A stretch of 37,657 bases of DNA. Source: Chlorobaculum thiosulfatiphilum (GTDB lineage: Bacteria > Bacteroidota > Chlorobiia > Chlorobiales > Chlorobiaceae). Shown piece by piece: positions 33,279 to 37,657 of the stretch. The notes beneath the pieces are model-generated. The model made no database searches and was not told where the DNA came from. It saw nothing but the letters and a program-made list of their open reading frames with translations. Location: the NCBI RefSeq assembly GCF_006265165.1, contig NZ_VDCH01000024.1, positions 1 through 37,657 of the forward strand, in the 5' to 3' direction. The position numbers and the translations under genes are program-made. The stretch's first letter is position 1. Each line of letters begins with the position of its first letter.

Positions 33279-35111
33279 TTACTTCTTATCCGGTACCGGG
33301 CGTTCCGGCTTGACGGCGTAGTTGATCAGGTAGTCGTAGAGCCTGATCAGGCGGGCGTTCTGGTTGTTCTGGTCGATCCAGTGGCCGATCATGCCAATGG
33401 TGCGGGCCAAAACGAAGAAGCCGTTCAGCGAGTGCTCCGGGAAGCCGAGGTCCATGAGAATACAACCCATGGTGCCATCGACGTTCAGGATCAGGTTGTC
33501 TTTCTTGGCGGTCGTGATCTTCTCGACTTCGAGCGCGTAGTTGAGAATCGGCGTGTGCAGCGACGTTTCGTTCTGCACGTAGCTGACGAGGTACTTCACG
33601 CGCTGGTCGGGATTCCTGAGGCTCTTGACCCTGTGGCCGATGCCGGGAACCGGGCCGACGTTCTTCTTCATCCAGGCAAGGAAGCCGGGGATGTCGTTCG
33701 GGTAATCCTTCACGCCCATCTTGAAGTATTTACCGGCGTTGGTCACGGCGCCGCCGAAACGGGGGCCGATCATCGTCATGCCGGCCGATACTGCCTGTGG
33801 CATGTCGATGCCAGCACAGGCGGCGAGAATCGAGCCATAAGCGCCAGACACAGCCGGGCCGTGGTCTGCGGAAATCATGATGATGCGCTTGATGATCTCG
33901 GACTCCTCGCGGGTCGGAAGCTTCTTGCCCCAGAGCAGGCCGACGACATCCTCGATGCCATACCCTTTCGAGCAAAGCTCCGAAGCGGCGTAACCGGCAT
34001 AGCGGGGCTCTTCGCCGCGATCGTCGGAGATGGTGGTGCGGATGAGCGGCTCGACGATCACTTCACCCTGCTTCATGACCTCCTGAACGCTCGGTGGCAG
34101 CTCGGGCAAGAGCGCCTCGTCGATTTCGGACTCAGGCTTGATAGCGCCAGACGCGAGCAGCTCTTCATAGACCTGCTTGATGGCTTTGCTGAGACCGCCG
34201 AAGGTGTCGGGCACGTACGCGCCAGCTTCGCGCAGGGCGTTCATCTTGGAGCGGGCCGAGCCTGCACCCTTCTTGCCCTCTTTGGCGCCAGCGTGGCCGA
34301 ACTTCATGCCCTGCGGCAGAACCTCCTGACAGGTGCCGCCGATAGCGGCGATCAGTTTGATACGGCGCGGTTCGGCTGCGAGCCACTCGGCCGCCTCCTC
34401 TTCGAGGTTGCCGCCCACTTCGCCAACCAGCACGACCGCCTTGGTGTCGGAATCGTTCTCGAACATTTCGAGGTAGGTGACGAAGTCGGTGCCCGGATAG
34501 GCGTCGCCGCCGATAGCCACGGCGGAGGTGATGCCGTCGCCGTTCTGGGCGCAAAGCCACATCGCCTCGTTGGAGAGACCGCCGGACTTGGTCAGAACGC
34601 CGAAGGAGCCTGGCCTGTAGAGATTGCAGAGCTTCAGGTTGCGGTACTCGCCGCCGATTACGCCAAGGCGGCACTCGCCAGCGGACATGACACCGATCGA
34701 CGATGGGCCGTTCAGCATCTTGCCGTGCTTCTGGGCAAGTTTCTTCAGGCGCTTGGCATCCTTTTCCGGAACGCCTTCGGTGATCATCGAGACAAGCTGG
34801 ATGTTCGGGGATTCGAGCGCCTCAATCGCGGCCTGGGTAGCTCTCGATGCGCCGAGGTAGATGAGCGCGGTGTTGATCTCCGGGTGCTCATTGAGCGCTG
34901 GAGCCAGAGAGTTATAGACAGTGACGTTCTTGAGTTCGCCGCCACGGAAGATTTCTTTCTGCTGGCCGGCTTCTGGCGGATAGACGAAAGCCTGGACGGT
35001 CAGCGGACGGTTGATCAGGTAGTCGAACTGGGCCATGCGTTTTGCCGCATTGACGCCAGCCACGCCACCGATGATGACTGCCCGGGTATCTTTATTTGCG
35101 AGAATGCTCAC
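33279..35111 (-). CDS. aclA: ATP-citrate lyase, alpha subunit
   Basis: ATP-citrate lyase cleaves citrate to acetyl-CoA and oxaloacetate with ATP and CoA, the reaction that lets the TCA cycle run in reverse. The 610-residue alpha subunit has an N-terminal CoA-binding, succinyl-CoA-synthetase-like region (VIIGGVAGVNAA, TEGVPEKD, NGPSSIGVM), the phosphohistidine site KFGHAGAKEG (His273), and from about residue 400 a citrate-synthase-like domain (HGPAVSGAYGS, PRFGGAVTNAGKYF, GIGHRVKSLRNPD). It starts with GTG and lies 62 bases downstream of aclB in the same transcript. A strong terminator follows. Confidence 0.96.
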   Translation of the reverse strand: MSILANKDTRAVIIGGVAGVNAAKRMAQFDYLINRPLTVQAFVYPPEAGQQKEIFRGGELKNVTVYNSLAPALNEHPEINTALIYLGASRATQAAIEALESPNIQLVSMITEGVPEKDAKRLKKLAQKHGKMLNGPSSIGVMSAGECRLGVIGGEYRNLKLCNLYRPGSFGVLTKSGGLSNEAMWLCAQNGDGITSAVAIGGDAYPGTDFVTYLEMFENDSDTKAVVLVGEVGGNLEEEAAEWLAAEPRRIKLIAAIGGTCQEVLPQGMKFGHAGAKEGKKGAGSARSKMNALREAGAYVPDTFGGLSKAIKQVYEELLASGAIKPESEIDEALLPELPPSVQEVMKQGEVIVEPLIRTTISDDRGEEPRYAGYAASELCSKGYGIEDVVGLLWGKKLPTREESEIIKRIIMISADHGPAVSGAYGSILAACAGIDMPQAVSAGMTMIGPRFGGAVTNAGKYFKMGVKDYPNDIPGFLAWMKKNVGPVPGIGHRVKSLRNPDQRVKYLVSYVQNETSLHTPILNYALEVEKITTAKKDNLILNVDGTMGCILMDLGFPEHSLNGFFVLARTIGMIGHWIDQNNQNARLIRLYDYLINYAVKPERPVPDKK

Positions 35112-35173
35112 GGTTCAATCAAATTTAATGAGTTTCTATATTCTTTTGTTTCAACGTCTTTCAAGGACTGTCA

Positions 35174-36370
35174 TCAAGACTTCATCGCCATATCGACGAT
35201 GTCGGTCATCGGCATGCTGCGGTCATAGACGTGGATGTCGAAGCCCTCCTCCTGGAGTTTCCTGATGGCGGCAAGGCCCTGCGCCTCGTTCGGTCCGCCA
35301 CGGCGCACCCAGATTTTGACGCCTTCGAGGTAGCCTTTGGACTTGCTCTCGCGGAAGCCGTTGATGATGCCGCTGAAGGTCGCTTTCACGTCGGTGAAGT
35401 TGGCGATAGCGCCGCCGACGATGATGTGCTTGATGTTGGGCAAGCGGCAAATGGTCTCGGTGAGCGCTTCCACGGCCCAGTCAGCCGGGTCGCCCGAGTA
35501 TTCGGCATAGTTGGCGATGGTGCCGCCCCTTGCCACGACTGCGTCGGCATAGAAAACCGAAGCGCCGCCGCCAGCGGTCAGGAGCGCCACTTCGCCGCCG
35601 GGAACCTCGACGAGCTTGACCGATCCCTTGATCCGGGAGTCGATATCCATGATCTGCTGCTCGGCTTCGGTGAACGGGCGACCGATTTCGGAAACCGGCT
35701 TGAAATCCCAGTCGGCATGGCGGAACCGGGCATCCCAGTCGATGTTCATCACGGCGTCGAGCGCGGCAAAGCGCATGTCGCTCTTGCGGATGACCAGCGG
35801 GTTGATTTCGATGGACTGCGCATCCTCATTGTCGAAACAGAGAATGAGGCGTGAGCATATTTTGGCGATGCGCTCGGCGATTTCGCCTTCGAAGCCAGCA
35901 TCCGTGGCAATCTGGGTGAGCTGCTCGATGGTGGGATTTTCGTCGAGAGGAATCTGGATACGCTTGACGCTGTCCCAGTTATCCTCGATATCGACGCCGC
36001 CATGTTTGGAAATCAGCAGCTCCGCGCCGTCCTTGTTGCCAATCATGGAAACATAGTATTCCGCGTCGTGATCGAGCATTTCCGCCACAATGACTTGGCG
36101 AACCTCGGAGGTGCCGATCTTTGCGCCGATCATTTCACGAGATGCCGCTATGGCCTCTTCGAGGTTGAGACCGATTTTGACGAGGCCGAGCTTGAACCGG
36201 CCACCAATAGCTTCGTGAGCCTTGACGACGAGTTTTGATTCACGCAGCCATTTATTAGCTTCACCAAGCTGTGCAAGACGTTCAGGGTCCATGATGACAA
36301 CGTAATTAGGCACAGGAATGCCCCACTTGTTGAACAATTTCATGGCAGGCCCTTCAAGAATTTTAGCCAT
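35174..36370 (-). CDS. aclB: ATP-citrate lyase, beta subunit
   Basis: The 398-residue beta subunit supplies the ATP-grasp and citrate-binding parts of the lyase. Visible are the N-terminal ATP-grasp segment (MAKILEGPAMKLFNKWGIPVP), VVKAHEAIGGR (residues 48-58), the metal- and nucleotide-binding SIEINPLVI (186-194), and the Rossmann-like C-terminal half with LLTAGGGASVFYADA and IIVGGAIANFTDV. It is the first gene of the aclB-aclA operon, divergent from lgt across 132 bases that contain a promoter candidate. Confidence 0.96.
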   Translation of the reverse strand: MAKILEGPAMKLFNKWGIPVPNYVVIMDPERLAQLGEANKWLRESKLVVKAHEAIGGRFKLGLVKIGLNLEEAIAASREMIGAKIGTSEVRQVIVAEMLDHDAEYYVSMIGNKDGAELLISKHGGVDIEDNWDSVKRIQIPLDENPTIEQLTQIATDAGFEGEIAERIAKICSRLILCFDNEDAQSIEINPLVIRKSDMRFAALDAVMNIDWDARFRHADWDFKPVSEIGRPFTEAEQQIMDIDSRIKGSVKLVEVPGGEVALLTAGGGASVFYADAVVARGGTIANYAEYSGDPADWAVEALTETICRLPNIKHIIVGGAIANFTDVKATFSGIINGFRESKSKGYLEGVKIWVRRGGPNEAQGLAAIRKLQEEGFDIHVYDRSMPMTDIVDMAMKS

Positions 36371-36428
36371 GCTCTCTATGTTTATGTTACAGGGTAGTTT
36401 GCGAACGAAAAGAAGTGTGCAAGGATTT

Positions 36429-36456
36429 AATATAACTACATTCCCTTACGTTCCAA
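36429..36456 (-). promoter_or_regulatory. Candidate promoter of aclBA
   Basis: On the minus strand TTGGAA and TATATT are separated by 16 bases, about 60 bases before the aclB start. This resembles the promoter in front of the SQR-like gene (TTGGCA-N17-TATATT), which is of interest because both serve autotrophic metabolism. Confidence 0.45.
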
Positions 36457-36502
36457 GAGTTTAAGAATTGTTAATCACTCGAAACCGTAAAAAAAAGTTT
36501 CA

Positions 36503-37372
36503 ATGATCGATTTCACGGCCTGGTGGCAGCACCTCCCATCACAGATGAATCCCGTCATTTTTTCGACAGGAGGAATCGCCATCCGCTGGTACGGCACCAT
36601 GTACATTGTGGCCTTCGCCATCGTCTATCTACTTTCGAGATACAGAATTGCCGACGAAAAACTTCCATTCGACAAAACCTTCCCCGGCGACGCCCTGACC
36701 TGGGCGATGGGCGGCGTACTCATCGGCGGACGCCTCGGCTATATATTATTCTATGGATTCGACTGGTTTCTGCAAGATCCAATCGGCACACTTTTGCCGA
36801 TTCACTTCGGCAGCGGAGGTTGTGCGTTCTCCGGCATCACCGGCATGTCGTTCCACGGCGGCCTGATCGGCGTCGGCGTCGCCATGTGGATTTTTGCCCG
36901 CAAGCAGAAGGTGGACTTTCTCCGCACCGTCGATCTCTTCATCCCCGCCCTGCCGCTCGGCTACACCTTTGGCCGCCTCGGCAACTTCATCAACGGCGAA
37001 CTCTATGGTCGCGTGACCACCTCGGCCATCGGCATGTACTTCCCCGACGCCCCGACCGTGGAGCTGCGCCACCCCTCCCAGCTCTACGAAGCGTTCTTCG
37101 AAGGCATCGTGCTCTTCGTCATTCTCTGGACGATCCGCAAAAAAGCGCCATGGCCCGGCTTCCTCTCCGGCCTCTACCTCATCGGCTACGGCACAGTACG
37201 CTTCTTCATCGAATTCTTCCGCGAACCCGACGCCCAACTCGGCTTCGTCTTCCTCAACTTCTCGATGGGCCAGGTGCTCTGCTTTATTATGATAGCCGCC
37301 GGGGTCGGGATTGTGCTGCTTTCGAAACCGCAGGAGGAGAAGGCTGGAATTACGGGAGGTGGAAAGAGGTAG
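36503..37372 (+). CDS. lgt: Prolipoprotein diacylglyceryl transferase Lgt
   Basis: Lgt transfers diacylglycerol from phosphatidylglycerol to the lipobox cysteine of prolipoproteins, the first step of lipoprotein maturation, in the inner membrane. The 289-residue protein has about seven spans, SFHGGLIGV around residue 118, the signature GRLGNFINGELYGR (157-170), and RHPSQLYEAFFEG (189-201). The essential arginine and histidine positions appear present. The lipoproteins at 2325 and 15912 would be substrates. No ribosome site is obvious before ATG 36503. A GC hairpin without T-run (GCCCC/GGGGC near 37411-37428) follows. Confidence 0.95.
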   Translation: MIDFTAWWQHLPSQMNPVIFSTGGIAIRWYGTMYIVAFAIVYLLSRYRIADEKLPFDKTFPGDALTWAMGGVLIGGRLGYILFYGFDWFLQDPIGTLLPIHFGSGGCAFSGITGMSFHGGLIGVGVAMWIFARKQKVDFLRTVDLFIPALPLGYTFGRLGNFINGELYGRVTTSAIGMYFPDAPTVELRHPSQLYEAFFEGIVLFVILWTIRKKAPWPGFLSGLYLIGYGTVRFFIEFFREPDAQLGFVFLNFSMGQVLCFIMIAAGVGIVLLSKPQEEKAGITGGGKR

Positions 37373-37580
37373 AGAGGCTGTTTGATTTCAGATATTCGTC
37401 GCCCCATGGAGATGGGGCGGCGGATTATCGAAATCACATTGTCCCATGTTTTGAATGTCATGATATAAATCAATTTTTGGCCATACTTGCAAGATTGACG
37501 ATAATCTCAGGAATCTGATTCTAAATTATTAGTGATTATAGAATCTATCTTCTCTTTCTCTGTAGACGATATTCCTTTAA

Positions 37581-37657
37581 GGGCATCTCTAAAAAGAGCG
37601 ATTTGAAATATTCTTCTGACCAGCGACATCGAAACAAGGCGATATTGCCCTGCAAAC
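37581..37657. mobile_element. Terminus of a MITE or IS element, cut by the window edge
   Basis: GGGCATCTCTAAAAAG at 37581 is identical to the terminus of the insertion at 12731 through the AAAAAG. The following bases (AGCGATTTGAAATATTC...) differ, so this may be the end of a larger, possibly transposase-bearing relative. Only 77 bases are visible. Confidence 0.55.

Noticed and set aside
37411-37428. Hairpin after lgt as a terminator
   Set aside because: The GCCCC/GGGGC stem has no following T-run, so termination is not supported.
1-37657. CRISPR arrays, tRNA or rRNA genes
   Set aside because: No regularly spaced direct repeats and no tRNA-like or rRNA-like stretches were seen on either strand.

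Overview
The window looks like a chromosomal segment of a green sulfur bacterium (Chlorobiaceae, Chlorobaculum/Chlorobium type). The evidence is gene content: a two-subunit 2-oxoglutarate:ferredoxin oxidoreductase (korA/korB) and a two-subunit ATP-citrate lyase (aclB/aclA), both signature enzymes of the reductive TCA cycle, flank a sulfide:quinone oxidoreductase-like gene. Most of the segment is GC-rich. Several clearly AT-rich patches (about 11.8-15.2 kb, 22.0-24.7 kb and 32.1-33.2 kb) look like later acquisitions.

Layout. 0.35-6.6 kb: a SIMPL-domain protein and a small exported protein, then a co-directional set of TlpA-like thioredoxin, DUF4266 lipoprotein, DUF3570 outer-membrane-type protein, ApbE flavin transferase and DsbD. 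This looks like an envelope redox or maturation unit. 6.9-11.8 kb: a large HEXXH protein resembling M35 aspzincin peptidases, a Rossmann-fold oxidoreductase, an integral membrane protein, lipoyl synthase (lipA) and a DUF3298 exported protein. 11.8-15.2 kb: an AT-rich island with a radical SAM gene and a FabH-like ketosynthase. The radical SAM gene is split by a 128-bp MITE-like element with perfect 6-bp target duplications, and removing the element in silico restores one reading frame. 15.2-20.8 kb: an exported cupin, then a tightly overlapping five-gene export operon (HlyD-like lipoprotein, two ABC ATPases, two ABC-2 permeases; the YbhGFSR arrangement).

20.8-24.7 kb: two divergent PEP-CTERM-type exported proteins, one with a G9 tract touching its start codon. 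They are bracketed by inverted copies of a MITE-like repeat, followed by more than 1 kb of gene-poor, repeat-containing DNA. 24.7-26.8 kb: a PPK2 polyphosphate kinase and an NmrA-like oxidoreductase. 26.8-37.4 kb: the carbon-fixation block. korA-korB-pta on the minus strand is divergent from the SQR-like gene; then come an AT-rich CoiA-like orphan, aclB-aclA on the minus strand and lgt on the plus strand. Another copy of the MITE/IS terminus begins at the right edge.

Functionally, kor and acl supply and cleave the intermediates of reductive CO2 fixation, pta acts at the acetyl-CoA/acetyl-phosphate node, and the SQR-like protein can feed sulfide electrons into the quinone pool. The most novel-looking items are the MITE-interrupted radical SAM/ketosynthase unit, the phase-variation candidate at the PEP-CTERM gene, the DUF4266/DUF3570/ApbE/DsbD set with its C-terminal CGC tail, and the HEXXH effector-like protein.
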